A stretch of 23,113 bases of DNA from Sporosarcina sp. Lineage in GTDB: Bacteria; Bacillota; Bacilli; Bacillales_A; Planococcaceae. Position numbers and translations under genes: made by a program. The notes beneath the pieces were generated by a model. The model saw nothing but the letters and a program-made list of their open reading frames with translations, made no database searches and was not told where the DNA came from. Below are positions 6,510 to 14,308 of the stretch, in pieces; the first letter of the stretch is position 1; each line of letters begins with the position of its first letter. The DNA is taken from contig JARIDM010000107.1 in assembly GCA_029263945.1 (NCBI GenBank), positions 1 to 23,113 on the forward strand, written 5' to 3'.

Positions 6510-8402
6510 TTAGCTTGGAAGTTTAGCTATTTTTCCTTGTTCAATATAGATCAGTAATATTGAAATGTCTGCCGGATTAACCCCTGACATACGAGACGCT
6601 TGCGCGATAGACAATGGCCTTACTTTATTCAACATACTTTTGGCTTCAGATGCAATCCCATTTATTGCATCATAATCGATATTCTCAGGAATCTTTTTAT
6701 CTTCCATCTTTTTCATACGTGCGACTTGTTGCAATGATTTCTCAATATAACCTTCGTATTTTATAGAAATCTCTACTTGCTCAATGATGTCTGCTGAAAG
6801 TGGTTCCTCAAGCGGAATCAGTCGGATGACCTGATCGTAGTTTATTTCTGGACGTTTCAATAAACTCGCCGCTTTCATTGGCTCCTTTAATTCAGTCGCC
6901 CCTGTTTCAAGCATGATTTCACGTGCTTCTTCAGTAGGGTGGATTGTTAACTTTCGAAGTCTTTTCACTTCGTTTTCAATTTTCATCTTTTTCTCAGTAT
7001 ATTTTTCAAATCGCTCTTTTGTAATTAAGCCTCTTTGATAACCAATTTCTGTCAATCTTAAATCAGCGTTATCATGTCGAAGTAAAAGACGATATTCTGC
7101 ACGGGAAGTAAGTAAACGGTATGGCTCATTTGTTCCTTTTGTAACAAGATCATCGATGAGCACACCAATATAACCATCCGACCGACTTAAAATTAACTCT
7201 TCTTTTCCAAGTGCGTTCGCAGCAGCATTAATCCCAGCCATTAGCCCTTGCCCTGCAGCTTCCTCGTATCCCGATGTACCATTAAGCTGACCAGCTGTAT
7301 AGAGATTTCGGATTCTCTTTGTTTCAAGTGTCGGTTTTAGTTGTGTTGGAATAATTGAATCATATTCAATTGCATACCCCGCACGCATCATTTGCGCTTT
7401 CTCTAATCCTGGAACGCTTGCAATCAGTCTATGTTGAATATGTTCAGGTAAACTTGTAGACAAACCTTGAACATAAACTTCCTGTGTATTACGGCCTTCT
7501 GGCTCTAAAAAGATCTGATGACGTGATTTATCATTAAAGCGCACGATTTTATCCTCAATAGATGGACAATAACGTGGACCTGGTCCAATTTTCTCTCCAG
7601 AATATAAAGGAGATAAATGAAGATTATCATTGATAATTTCATGTGTTAACGGAGAGGTATACGTAAGCCAACAAGGTAATTGGTCTAGTATAAATTCAGT
7701 TGTTTCAAAACTAAACGCTCTAGGTACCTCATCGCCTGGTTGAATTTCAGTTTTACTATAATCAATTGTACGGCTGTTAATTCTCGGTGGTGTCCCTGTT
7801 TTAAAGCGCACCATATCAAATCCAAGTTCACGTAAATTATCAGCAAGTTCAATGGAAGGTTTTTGATTGTTCGGACCACTTGAGTATCTTAAGTCCCCTA
7901 TTACAATTTCTCCTCGTAAAAACGTACCGGTCGTCACAATAACTGTTTTAGCACGGTATATTGCCCCGACTTGAGTGATTATTCCTTTGACTTCATCATC
8001 TTCTACGATCAACTCGTTGACGGATCCTTGTAGCAGTGTTAAATTCTCTGCTTCTTCAAGAATTTTTTTCATTTCCGACTGGTAAAGAACTTTATCTAGC
8101 TGTGCACGTAATGCGCGTACAGCTGGACCTTTACCTGTATTTAACATCCGCATTTGGATGTGCGTTTTATCGATTACTTTCCCCATCGCGCCGCCTAATG
8201 CATCTATCTCTCTCACAACAATTCCTTTTGCAGGTCCTCCAATTGAGGGATTACACGGCATAAAGGCAATCATATCGATATTCAATGTTAGGACGAGTGT
8301 AGATGCCCCCATGCGCGCTGATGCGAGTGCCGCTTCAACTCCAGCATGGCCAGCTCCGATGACTATACAATCGAACGTGCCGGCTTCAAATTTGTTTGGC
8401 AT
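6510..8402 (-). CDS. mnmG: tRNA uridine-5-carboxymethylaminomethyl(34) synthesis enzyme MnmG
   Basis: This 630-residue FAD enzyme, with MnmE, installs the (carboxymethyl)aminomethyl group on the wobble uridine of tRNAs. The dinucleotide-binding motif VIGAGHAGVEAA lies at 14-25, followed by the GidA signature PCNPSIGGPAKG (49-60). Further on are the FAD region GTFLRGEIVIGD, the cysteine in PRYCPSIEDKIVRF, and the second signature AGQLNGTSGYEEAAGQGLMAG. The C-terminal helical MnmE/tRNA-binding domain ends PADISILLIYIEQGK. Length is standard. The ATG at 8402 has an AAGGAAG site and lies 24 bp after the mnmE stop, so the two subunits of the complex are in one operon. Known also as gidA. Confidence 0.98.
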   Translation of the reverse strand: MPNKFEAGTFDCIVIGAGHAGVEAALASARMGASTLVLTLNIDMIAFMPCNPSIGGPAKGIVVREIDALGGAMGKVIDKTHIQMRMLNTGKGPAVRALRAQLDKVLYQSEMKKILEEAENLTLLQGSVNELIVEDDEVKGIITQVGAIYRAKTVIVTTGTFLRGEIVIGDLRYSSGPNNQKPSIELADNLRELGFDMVRFKTGTPPRINSRTIDYSKTEIQPGDEVPRAFSFETTEFILDQLPCWLTYTSPLTHEIINDNLHLSPLYSGEKIGPGPRYCPSIEDKIVRFNDKSRHQIFLEPEGRNTQEVYVQGLSTSLPEHIQHRLIASVPGLEKAQMMRAGYAIEYDSIIPTQLKPTLETKRIRNLYTAGQLNGTSGYEEAAGQGLMAGINAAANALGKEELILSRSDGYIGVLIDDLVTKGTNEPYRLLTSRAEYRLLLRHDNADLRLTEIGYQRGLITKERFEKYTEKKMKIENEVKRLRKLTIHPTEEAREIMLETGATELKEPMKAASLLKRPEINYDQVIRLIPLEEPLSADIIEQVEISIKYEGYIEKSLQQVARMKKMEDKKIPENIDYDAINGIASEAKSMLNKVRPLSIAQASRMSGVNPADISILLIYIEQGKIAKLPS

Positions 8403-8426
8403 GTTCTTCTTCCTTCTCTCTACTAG

Positions 8427-9812
8427 TTATTTCCCAAGGCAGAATCGTGAAAACAGTTCATTGATAAGTCCTTCTTGGACAGTGTCCCCCACAATTTCAC
8501 CGAGAATTTCCCAAGTTCTTGTTAAATCGATTTGAATCATATCAATTGGTATTCCTGCTTCAGCAGCATTTATTGCATCTTCTATTGTGCTGGAAGCTTG
8601 ATGTAGTAACGCAATATGTCTTGCATTAGAGACGTATGTTAAGTCTTCTGATTCAACAGCACCTGTAAAGAAGAGATTTGCAATGGCTTCCTCCAATTGT
8701 TCAACACCTTCATCTTCTAATAATGAAGTCGAGACAATCTTTTCATGGTTCATTATGGCTTTAATTTCATTTATATCAATTTTACTCGGTAAGTCTGTTT
8801 TATTAATCACCACGATCACATCCATACCCGCGACCGCTTCGAATAAATGTCTGTCTTCTATCGTCAATTCTTCAGCATTATTTAACACAAGAAGAATTAA
8901 ATCTGCTTCTTTTAACACTTGTCTTGAACGTTCTACGCCAATACGTTCGACAATATCTTCGGTTTCTCTAATACCTGCTGTATCAACAAGACGTAATGGA
9001 ACACCGCGGACATTGACGTATTCTTCAATTATATCACGGGTTGTCCCCGCTATGTCAGTTACAATCGCTTTGTTTTCTTGTACTAAACTATTAAGAAGTG
9101 AAGATTTCCCTACATTTGGCCGTCCAATAATAACTGTAGATAATCCTTCTCTTAAAATTTTTCCTTGAGCAGAAGTTTTTAATAACTGATCAATTTCACC
9201 TTTAACCCATGTTGATTTTTCGACCATCATTGGAATCGTCATTTCTTCAACTTCGTCATATTCCGGGTAGTCAATCTTTACTTCTACTTCAGCAAGCGTT
9301 TCAACAATCGCAAGACGTAGTTTTCCGATCAATTTGGATAACTTACCTTCCACTTGACCAAGTGCAACGTTCATTGCACGATCTGTTTTTGCGCGGATTA
9401 AATCCATTACCGCTTCCGATTGTGACAAGTCAATTCGTCCATTCAAAAAAGCACGTTTTGTAAATTCTCCAGGCTCAGCAAGTCGCGCCCCTTCTTTTAG
9501 TAATAGCCCGAGTACACGGTTAACCGCAACAATTCCACCATGACAATTCACTTCAACGACATCTTCCGTTGTGAATGTTTTGGGTGCTTTCATTAAGGAT
9601 ACCATTACTTCTTCAACTGTTTCTCCCGATGATGGGTCTATCAAATGGCCATAATGGATTGTATGAGACTTTTCTTCATTTAATCGTTTCCCATTCGGTG
9701 AACGAAAAACACGATCTGCGATTTGGACAGCTTCTTCTCCACTTAGTCTAACGATGGCGATTGCGCCTTCTCCCATTGGAGTAGAAATGGCAGCTATTGT
9801 ATCATAATTCAC
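8427..9812 (-). CDS. mnmE: tRNA modification GTPase MnmE
   Basis: This 461-residue, potassium-activated, dimerising GTPase works with MnmG on tRNA wobble uridine. The N-terminal tetrahydrofolate-binding domain starts DTIAAISTPMGEGAIAIVRL. The G domain has P-loop GRPNVGKS (230-237), switch segment DIAGTTRD, G3 DTAG (277-280) and NKTD (337-340), inserted in the helical domain. The C-terminus is the invariant FCLGK. I chose the GTG at 9812, because AGGAAGG lies 8 bp upstream of it. The other in-frame GTG, at 9821, lies inside that ribosome site itself, too close to use it. It is first in the mnmE-mnmG unit, and a pair of DnaA boxes lies 23-40 bp upstream. Confidence 0.97.
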   Translation of the reverse strand: MNYDTIAAISTPMGEGAIAIVRLSGEEAVQIADRVFRSPNGKRLNEEKSHTIHYGHLIDPSSGETVEEVMVSLMKAPKTFTTEDVVEVNCHGGIVAVNRVLGLLLKEGARLAEPGEFTKRAFLNGRIDLSQSEAVMDLIRAKTDRAMNVALGQVEGKLSKLIGKLRLAIVETLAEVEVKIDYPEYDEVEEMTIPMMVEKSTWVKGEIDQLLKTSAQGKILREGLSTVIIGRPNVGKSSLLNSLVQENKAIVTDIAGTTRDIIEEYVNVRGVPLRLVDTAGIRETEDIVERIGVERSRQVLKEADLILLVLNNAEELTIEDRHLFEAVAGMDVIVVINKTDLPSKIDINEIKAIMNHEKIVSTSLLEDEGVEQLEEAIANLFFTGAVESEDLTYVSNARHIALLHQASSTIEDAINAAEAGIPIDMIQIDLTRTWEILGEIVGDTVQEGLINELFSRFCLGK

Positions 9813-9834
9813 GGATTTCACCTTCCTGGATTAG

Positions 9835-9852
9835 TTATTCACATGTGGATAA
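9835..9852. promoter_or_regulatory. Back-to-back DnaA-box pair upstream of mnmE
   Basis: TTATTCACA (9835-9843) abuts TGTGGATAA (9844-9852), two consensus DnaA boxes (TTATNCACA) in inverted orientation forming an 18-bp near-palindrome. It lies between the mnmE start and the jag terminator, about 2.9 kb from oriC. This is a likely DnaA binding site acting on mnmE transcription or titrating DnaA. Confidence 0.8.
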
Positions 9853-9960
9853 CGTGTTTTCAGACATGACTTTCTAACATAACATATTAACACAATTACA
9901 GCCATCGTCCTAGTACAATAGGTTAAAACTTATGTCTTTCTTCTCAGTTATAAACTTCAA

Positions 9961-10002
9961 ATAAAAAATCCTATAGAGTTTAGGTGAACTCTACAGGATT
10001 TT
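9961..10002 (-). terminator. Rho-independent terminator after jag
   Basis: A 16-bp stem with one mismatch (AAAATCCTATAGAGTT at 9965-9980 with AACTCTACAGGATTTT at 9987-10002) closes a 6-nt loop. On the minus strand it is followed by TTTTTTATTT. It starts 4 bp beyond the jag stop and closes the rnpA-yidC-jag unit. Confidence 0.9.
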
Positions 10003-10006
10003 GTTA

Positions 10007-10741
10007 TTAACGAATCGGCTCTATTACAAGATACCGATAAGGGTCGGCCCCTTCAGAATGTGTTTCAATATCTAACCGACTAGACAACGTATGATGAATT
10101 ACTTTTCTTTCATATGCTGGCATTGGTTCTAATTGTACTTTTCGTCCAGTTCGAATCGCTTTATCTGCCATTCGCTCCGCAAGATGTTCTAATGATTGCT
10201 CTCGTCGATCACGGTAGTCTCCAACATCAATGCGAACGACTTTAAATTGATCGCCATACTTATTGACAACAAGCTGTGCCAACTGTTGTAATGCATTTAA
10301 AGTTTGCCCTCGCTTCCCTATTAATAAGGCAGCTTTTTTACTTTCTAGTTGGAAATTTACATACTTTCCATCAATTACATGCGTAATTTCTAAATCTAGA
10401 ATTTTCATCTCTTTGGCGATGTCCCCTAAATACTTTTGCGTTTCTGCGATCGCGTCTATTTGTTGCGCTTCTTCTTCTAAAGAAGTTGTTTTTGGCTCAA
10501 CGATTGTAGCTTCACTTTCAAGAACCTCGGGAACCGCTTCACGTTGGATTTCCTTTTCAACTTTTTCACTAGAAATCAGCGTAACTTCAACTTCTGCTGC
10601 TTTTGCGCCAATGCCCAAAAAACCTTTTCTTCCATGCGTCCGTATATTAATTTCAACTTCGTCCCGAGAAACGTTTAGTTTTTGTAATGCCGCTTTTATG
10701 GCCTCTTCAACAGTGATTCCACTTTGCGTCATTGTTGTCAT
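10007..10741 (-). CDS. jag: RNA-binding protein Jag/KhpB (SpoIIIJ-associated)
   Basis: This 244-residue cytoplasmic RNA-binding protein is encoded with the membrane insertase. The order is: Jag_N domain (about 6-56, with RTHGRKGFLGIGAK at 34-47), an acidic linker (about 60-105), a KH domain with the GKRG loop at 142-145, and an R3H domain (RDRREQSLEHLAERMA about 177-192, then R212-x3-H216). In pneumococcus the homologue KhpB pairs with KhpA and affects cell elongation; in B. subtilis it is named for its partner SpoIIIJ. The ATG at 10741 overlaps the yidC stop as ATGA and has a GGGAGGG site about 8 bp upstream. A second ATG at 10732 is possible but less favoured. Confidence 0.95.
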   Translation of the reverse strand: MTTMTQSGITVEEAIKAALQKLNVSRDEVEINIRTHGRKGFLGIGAKAAEVEVTLISSEKVEKEIQREAVPEVLESEATIVEPKTTSLEEEAQQIDAIAETQKYLGDIAKEMKILDLEITHVIDGKYVNFQLESKKAALLIGKRGQTLNALQQLAQLVVNKYGDQFKVVRIDVGDYRDRREQSLEHLAERMADKAIRTGRKVQLEPMPAYERKVIHHTLSSRLDIETHSEGADPYRYLVIEPIR

Positions 10742-11508
10742 CTCTTTTTCCCTCCCACTTTTGCAGGTACAACTTCTTCCTTATTAAATGGTTTGTAGAT
10801 GAAGAAGTTTTGAATAATAGAAATTGTATTCCCAATTACCCAGTATAGAGATAGCGCTGCTGGTAAAACTGTACCGATTCCAACGATAAATAATGGCATG
10901 ATATACATCATTATTTTCATCTGGGGATTCCCCATCGCAGGACCTGTACGCAGCACCATAAACTGCATGATTCCAGCAATTACAGCGAGTGTAATACTTG
11001 GTTCTGCGAGTTGGAACCAAAGAATCGAACCTAATTCAATTTCTGGGGTACTATTCATCCGGCTAATTGCATGATAGAACCCTATGAGAATGGGCATTTG
11101 AACAAATATTGGTAAACAACCTGCTGCTGGGTTGATCTTTTTTTCTGACATAACTCTTTGCATTTCAGTTCGATATTTCTCTTGTGTGACAGCATCTTTA
11201 GATTTGTATTTTTCTTTTAGTGCATTTAGTTCTGGCTGAACCTCTTGCATTTGCTTAGAACTTTTCGTTTGTTTAATCATAAGTGGCAATAAAACAAGAC
11301 GGATGATAATGGTTACTGCAACAATTCCGTATCCATATGTTCCAAGAACTTCTTTAAAAAGTGTGATTAGCGATACTAACGGCCAAACAATATATTTATT
11401 CCAAAAACCGACACTATCTGCAGAGATAGGCTCATTAAACTCTGTACAACCAGCCAAAAATACAGATAAGGCTGATATTATTAGTACTAATCCTAATCTT
11501 TTTTTCAA
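10738..11508 (-). CDS. yidC: Membrane protein insertase YidC (SpoIIIJ type), lipoprotein
   Basis: This 256-residue YidC/Oxa1/Alb3 insertase integrates membrane proteins and, in B. subtilis as SpoIIIJ, supports forespore SigG activation. The N-terminus MKKRLGLVLIISALSVFLAGC is a lipoprotein signal peptide with lipobox LAGC and lipidated Cys21. Five membrane segments follow. The first contains the groove arginine R70 in VTIIIRLVLLPLM, then comes the charged coiled-coil loop (QMQEVQPELNALKEKYKSKD). NPAAGCLPIFVQMPILIGFY and LPAALSLYWVIGNTISIIQ are family signatures, and the tail is basic. It starts with TTG at 11508, with GGGGG 7 bp upstream. The place between rnpA and jag identifies it as the SpoIIIJ rather than the YqjG paralogue. 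Confidence 0.96.
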   Translation of the reverse strand: MKKRLGLVLIISALSVFLAGCTEFNEPISADSVGFWNKYIVWPLVSLITLFKEVLGTYGYGIVAVTIIIRLVLLPLMIKQTKSSKQMQEVQPELNALKEKYKSKDAVTQEKYRTEMQRVMSEKKINPAAGCLPIFVQMPILIGFYHAISRMNSTPEIELGSILWFQLAEPSITLAVIAGIMQFMVLRTGPAMGNPQMKIMMYIMPLFIVGIGTVLPAALSLYWVIGNTISIIQNFFIYKPFNKEEVVPAKVGGKKR

Positions 11509-11536
11509 ATTGCTTCCCCCATATCATCTCTTCTAT

Positions 11537-11560
11537 AGAAGGATTGAATTCGATCCTTCT
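11537..11560. other. Hairpin in the rnpA-yidC gap
   Basis: AGAAGGAT (11537-11544) pairs perfectly with ATCCTTCT (11553-11560) around an 8-nt loop. It lies in the yidC leader on the minus strand, about 30 bp before the TTG start. No T-run follows on the minus strand, so it is not a terminator for rnpA; the T-run is on the plus strand, where there is no gene. It may be a leader structure or an mRNA processing site. Confidence 0.45.
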
Positions 11561-11611
11561 TTTTATTCGTTCAAACGCTATCTAAAGTTTAGCACTTTAC
11601 AATGTACGTTT

Positions 11612-11962
11612 CTACTTCCAATTTCGCTTGAACACACGTGCAATACGCAAAACATGCTGTAAACTTTTTTTAGTTTCATGAAAGTTAATCTCTGCAGCTT
11701 GATGTCTTGCAATAATAATATAATCCATATCTTGTTGCACTTCGTCTTTCATTTCTAGGAATGCCTGTCTAATGTAACGTTTAATACGATTTCTTGTAAC
11801 TGCATTGCCTACCTTCTTACTCACGGAGAGTCCAATGCGAAATTGCGCTTGTCCTTCCTTTTTATAGCGGTAAACAATAAATTGTCGATTAGCAAACGAC
11901 TTTCCTTCTTTAAAAACTTGTTGAAATTCACGGTCTTTTTTTATTCGCTGGCGTTTGTTCAT
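11612..11962 (-). CDS. rnpA: Ribonuclease P protein component
   Basis: This 116-residue basic protein binds the RNase P RNA and helps it remove 5' leaders from tRNA precursors. It starts MNKRQRIKKDREFQQVFKEG; it contains NRQFIVY and the family core RIGLSVSKKVGNAVTRNRIK with the RNR motif at 57-59, then IRQAFLE and DYIIIAR. I chose the ATG at 11962 because an AGGTG site lies 6 bp upstream and the length equals the usual 116. An ATG six codons earlier (11980) has only a weak site. It lies downstream of rpmH, separated by a terminator, as discussed under findings. Confidence 0.95.
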   Translation of the reverse strand: MNKRQRIKKDREFQQVFKEGKSFANRQFIVYRYKKEGQAQFRIGLSVSKKVGNAVTRNRIKRYIRQAFLEMKDEVQQDMDYIIIARHQAAEINFHETKKSLQHVLRIARVFKRNWK

Positions 11963-12106
11963 TAAGTACACCTGCTCCATTACTCATTTTAATTACTAGA
12001 CAGATCCATTTGATACATTTTTAAACTCAAAAAGTACTTTAATGATTCCTGAAAAGTTACATACTCTATAATTATGACTCATTATTATTTTTTAAAAATC
12101 ATTTCT

Positions 12107-12137
12107 AAAAAAAAAAGACCACTGAGTGACAGTGGCC
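12107..12137 (-). terminator. Rho-independent terminator immediately after rpmH
   Basis: GACCACTG (12117-12124) pairs with CAGTGGCC (12130-12137) around a 5-nt loop, with one G-U-type pair. It is followed on the minus strand by a run of ten T. The stem starts directly at the end of the rpmH stop codon. It should cut much of the rpmH transcript before rnpA. Confidence 0.88.
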
Positions 12138-12275
12138 TTATGCTGAAAGCACTTTTCTTCCTTTACGACGACGAGCTGCAAGGATTCTACGCCCGCTTGA
12201 TGTGCTCATTCTTGCACGGAAGCCGTGAACTTTACTACGTTTACGTGTATTTGGTTGGAATGTACGTTTAGACAT
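12138..12275 (-). CDS. rpmH: 50S ribosomal protein L34
   Basis: This tiny, strongly basic 45-residue protein reads MSKRTFQPNTRKRSKVHGFR at its start, ends RRRKGRKVLSA, and has the L34 signature throughout (RTFQPN, KVHGFRARM, GRRILAARR). It is one residue longer than the 44-residue B. subtilis form because of a Ser after the initiator Met. An AGGAGGTG ribosome site lies 10 bp upstream of the ATG at 12275. L34 sits at the edge of oriC, divergent from dnaA, in most bacteria. It has its own strong promoter upstream and a terminator immediately downstream. Confidence 0.98.
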   Translation of the reverse strand: MSKRTFQPNTRKRSKVHGFRARMSTSSGRRILAARRRKGRKVLSA

Positions 12276-12331
12276 GTTATTAAGACACCTCCTGAGTCGA
12301 TTGCCATTATAAACATATGACAGTCCTGTAC

Positions 12332-12361
12332 ATTATAATACTTTCTACTTGTCAATGTCAA
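12332..12361 (-). promoter_or_regulatory. Strong SigA promoter of rpmH
   Basis: On the minus strand a perfect -35 TTGACA (12356-12361) and a perfect -10 TATAAT (12332-12337) are 18 bp apart. The -35 is immediately repeated (TTGACATTGACA). A second TATAAT (12306-12311) nearer the gene lacks a good -35. Strength suits a ribosomal-protein gene. Confidence 0.85.
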
Positions 12362-12433
12362 TCATTTATTTTACCTTCCGAAGCGTTCAGCACCTACCTA
12401 GAATAAAACAAGGAACTTTATTGCTGGAATCAG

Positions 12434-12748
12434 TTATCCACACTTTCTATTTTTAAAACGGGAAAAGTTTGTGCCTATCTTTTTTCAAAAAAATTTTATC
12501 AACAACATTTATCGACAAGAACTGCACATATAAAACCCTGTGGATAAAGGTTTTTCCACTCGTTCATTGTCCTGTGGATAAGACATTCAATCCCTTGTTT
12601 TTACAAGTGTTCCCTGTTACAATGAGAAAGATTTAGTTGTGCACAAAAAATAGGACATTTTAGTTATCCACAATTGTTGATACGTTGTGGATAAATTTTT
12701 CAACAATTTTGTATAATTGTTATCCACACGAAGATTTTATGTGTATAA
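12434..12748. other. oriC: oriC, upstream DnaA-box cluster (rpmH-dnaA gap)
   Basis: The 516-bp gap between rpmH and dnaA holds seven consensus DnaA boxes. TTATCCACA occurs on the plus strand at 12434-12442, 12664-12672 and 12720-12728. TGTGGATAA occurs at 12539-12547, 12573-12581 and 12686-12694, and TGTGTATAA at 12740-12748. One-mismatch copies are at 12496-12504 (TTATCAACA) and 12509-12517 (TTATCGACA). This corresponds to the upstream incAB part of the bipartite B. subtilis origin, which helps DnaA load at the downstream unwinding site. Confidence 0.93.
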
Positions 12749-12749
12749 T
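12688..12749 (+). promoter_or_regulatory. Candidate dnaA promoters overlapped by DnaA boxes
   Basis: Two perfect -10 boxes TATAAT occur at 12712-12717 and 12744-12749. The first has TGGATA (12688-12693) 18 bp upstream, a 4/6 match to -35, lying within a DnaA box. The second itself overlaps the TGTGTATAA DnaA box and has another box at its -35 position. This predicts autorepression by DnaA, as known in B. subtilis. Which -10 is used cannot be told. Confidence 0.5.
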
Positions 12750-12791
12750 ACATATTTCACGCTAAAAATCTTAGGTAAAGGAGGCACCGAG

Positions 12792-14141
12792 TTGGAACAC
12801 TTAGAAAAATTATGGACCGAAGTATTGGTTAAAATAGAAGAACGAATTTCAAGACCAAGTTTCGAAACATGGTTAAAATCAACGAAACTTGTTTCATATG
12901 AAAAAGAAAACGTAACAATAGCTGTTCCCAATACATTTTCAAAAGACTGGCTAGAAAACAACTACATTCACTTAATTACTGGGATTTTATCAGAGTTAAC
13001 TGGAGAAGATCGTTTTATACATTTCATCGTGCCAGAGGATATGGAAGAAAATGATTTTATGATTCCAAAACCGATTAAACAACCTATAGAAAAGACTACA
13101 ACGAACGCCGTTTCGGGCATGTTAAATCCCAAATATACATTTGATACTTTTGTCATCGGTTCTGGAAACCGTTTTGCACATGCGGCGTCACTTGCAGTTG
13201 CGGAAGCCCCAGCAAAAGCCTATAACCCCCTCTTTATATATGGGGGCGTTGGACTCGGAAAAACTCACTTAATGCATGCAATTGGTCATTATGTTCTTGA
13301 AGACAATCCAGATGCTAAAGTCGTTTATTTAACATCAGAGAAATTTACAAATGAATTTATTAACTCAATCCGTGATAATAAAGCCGTTGAATTTCGTAAC
13401 AAGTACCGTAATGTAGACGTGCTTTTAATAGATGATATTCAATTTCTCGCTGGAAAAGAACAGACACAAGAAGAATTTTTCCATACCTTCAATACACTTC
13501 ATGAAGAATCGAAGCAAATTGTTATTTCAAGTGATCGTCCGCCAAAAGAAATTCCAACACTTGAAGACCGTTTAAGATCACGTTTTGAATGGGGTCTGAT
13601 TACAGATATTGCACCGCCAGACTTAGAAACGAGAATTGCAATTTTACGTAAAAAGGCTAAAGCAGATGGACTCATAGACATTCCAAATGAAGTGATGATG
13701 TATATTGCGAATGAAATTGATACAAATATTCGAGAACTAGAGGGCGCACTCATCCGTGTTGTTGCTTACTCCTCATTAGTAAATAGTGATATTACAACAG
13801 AGCTAGCAACGGATGCATTAAAAGATATTATCCCTAATTCTAGACCTCGAACCGTAACCATTTTAGACATTCAAAAGACAGTTGGAAAACACTTCAATCT
13901 TAGACTTGAAGATTTTTCTGCAAAAAAAAGAACGAGAGCAATTGCTTTTCCACGTCAGATTGCGATGTATCTATCGCGAGAAATGACGGACTTTTCCCTG
14001 CCTAAAATCGGTTCTGAATTTGGAGGACGTGATCACTCTACTGTGATTCACGCACACGAAAAAATTGCCACAATGTTAAAAGATGATCAGGCACTTCAAC
14101 AAGATATCCAAGACATAAAGAGTGTGCTTGGAAGAAACTAA
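12792..14141 (+). CDS. dnaA: Chromosomal replication initiator protein DnaA
   Basis: This 449-residue AAA+ initiator binds the DnaA boxes around its own gene and opens oriC. Domain I (about 1-80) starts MEHLEKLWTEVLVKIEERIS and contains SFETWLKSTK. A short variable domain II follows at about 81-110. Domain III has Walker A GGVGLGKTH (151-159), Walker B LLIDDIQ (211-217) and arginine-finger region LRSRFEWG (261-268). Domain IV ends with the box-recognition helix GGRDHSTVIHAHEK (411-424). The TTG at 12792 is chosen: AAAGGAGG lies 7 bp upstream and the product starts like other Bacillales DnaA. A further upstream in-frame TTG (12717) falls in the promoter and a DnaA box, so it is not the start. 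Confidence 0.98.
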   Translation: MEHLEKLWTEVLVKIEERISRPSFETWLKSTKLVSYEKENVTIAVPNTFSKDWLENNYIHLITGILSELTGEDRFIHFIVPEDMEENDFMIPKPIKQPIEKTTTNAVSGMLNPKYTFDTFVIGSGNRFAHAASLAVAEAPAKAYNPLFIYGGVGLGKTHLMHAIGHYVLEDNPDAKVVYLTSEKFTNEFINSIRDNKAVEFRNKYRNVDVLLIDDIQFLAGKEQTQEEFFHTFNTLHEESKQIVISSDRPPKEIPTLEDRLRSRFEWGLITDIAPPDLETRIAILRKKAKADGLIDIPNEVMMYIANEIDTNIRELEGALIRVVAYSSLVNSDITTELATDALKDIIPNSRPRTVTILDIQKTVGKHFNLRLEDFSAKKRTRAIAFPRQIAMYLSREMTDFSLPKIGSEFGGRDHSTVIHAHEKIATMLKDDQALQQDIQDIKSVLGRN

Positions 14142-14143
14142 AC

Positions 14144-14296
14144 TGTGTATAACGTTTAATAACTCGTGCACACTCGTAAACAAGTTATGAACATGTGGAG
14201 AACTCTATATGATTAGCACACTAGGACTTTTCCACATATCCACAGGCCCTATTACTATTACTACTATCTTTTTAATAACTAATATAAATATATAAG
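14144..14296. other. oriC: oriC, downstream unwinding region with DnaA-trios (dnaA-dnaN gap)
   Basis: A consensus box TGTGTATAA (14144-14152) starts 3 bp after dnaA. One-mismatch boxes follow at 14185-14193, 14194-14202, 14228-14236 (TTTTCCACA) and 14236-14244 (ATATCCACA). Then come a GC cluster GGCCC (14245-14249) and six tandem triplets TAT TAC TAT TAC TAC TAT (14250-14267). These are complementary to the 3'-(G/A)AT-5' DnaA-trio. An AT-only stretch (about 14268-14293) completes it. This is the basal unwinding system layout described in B. subtilis: boxes, GC cluster, trios, unwinding element. Confidence 0.9.
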
Positions 14297-14308
14297 CGAG
14301 GGTATGTC

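Noticed and set aside
8683..10787. Long plus-strand frames at 8683-9168 and 10263-10787
   Set aside because: They are antisense to mnmE and to jag/yidC, with Ser/Thr/Ile-rich sequence typical of reversed conserved genes.
12717..12791. Upstream TTG at 12717 as the dnaA start, adding 25 residues
   Set aside because: It lies within the promoter and a DnaA box and lacks a ribosome site, while the TTG at 12792 has AAAGGAGG and the family N-terminus.
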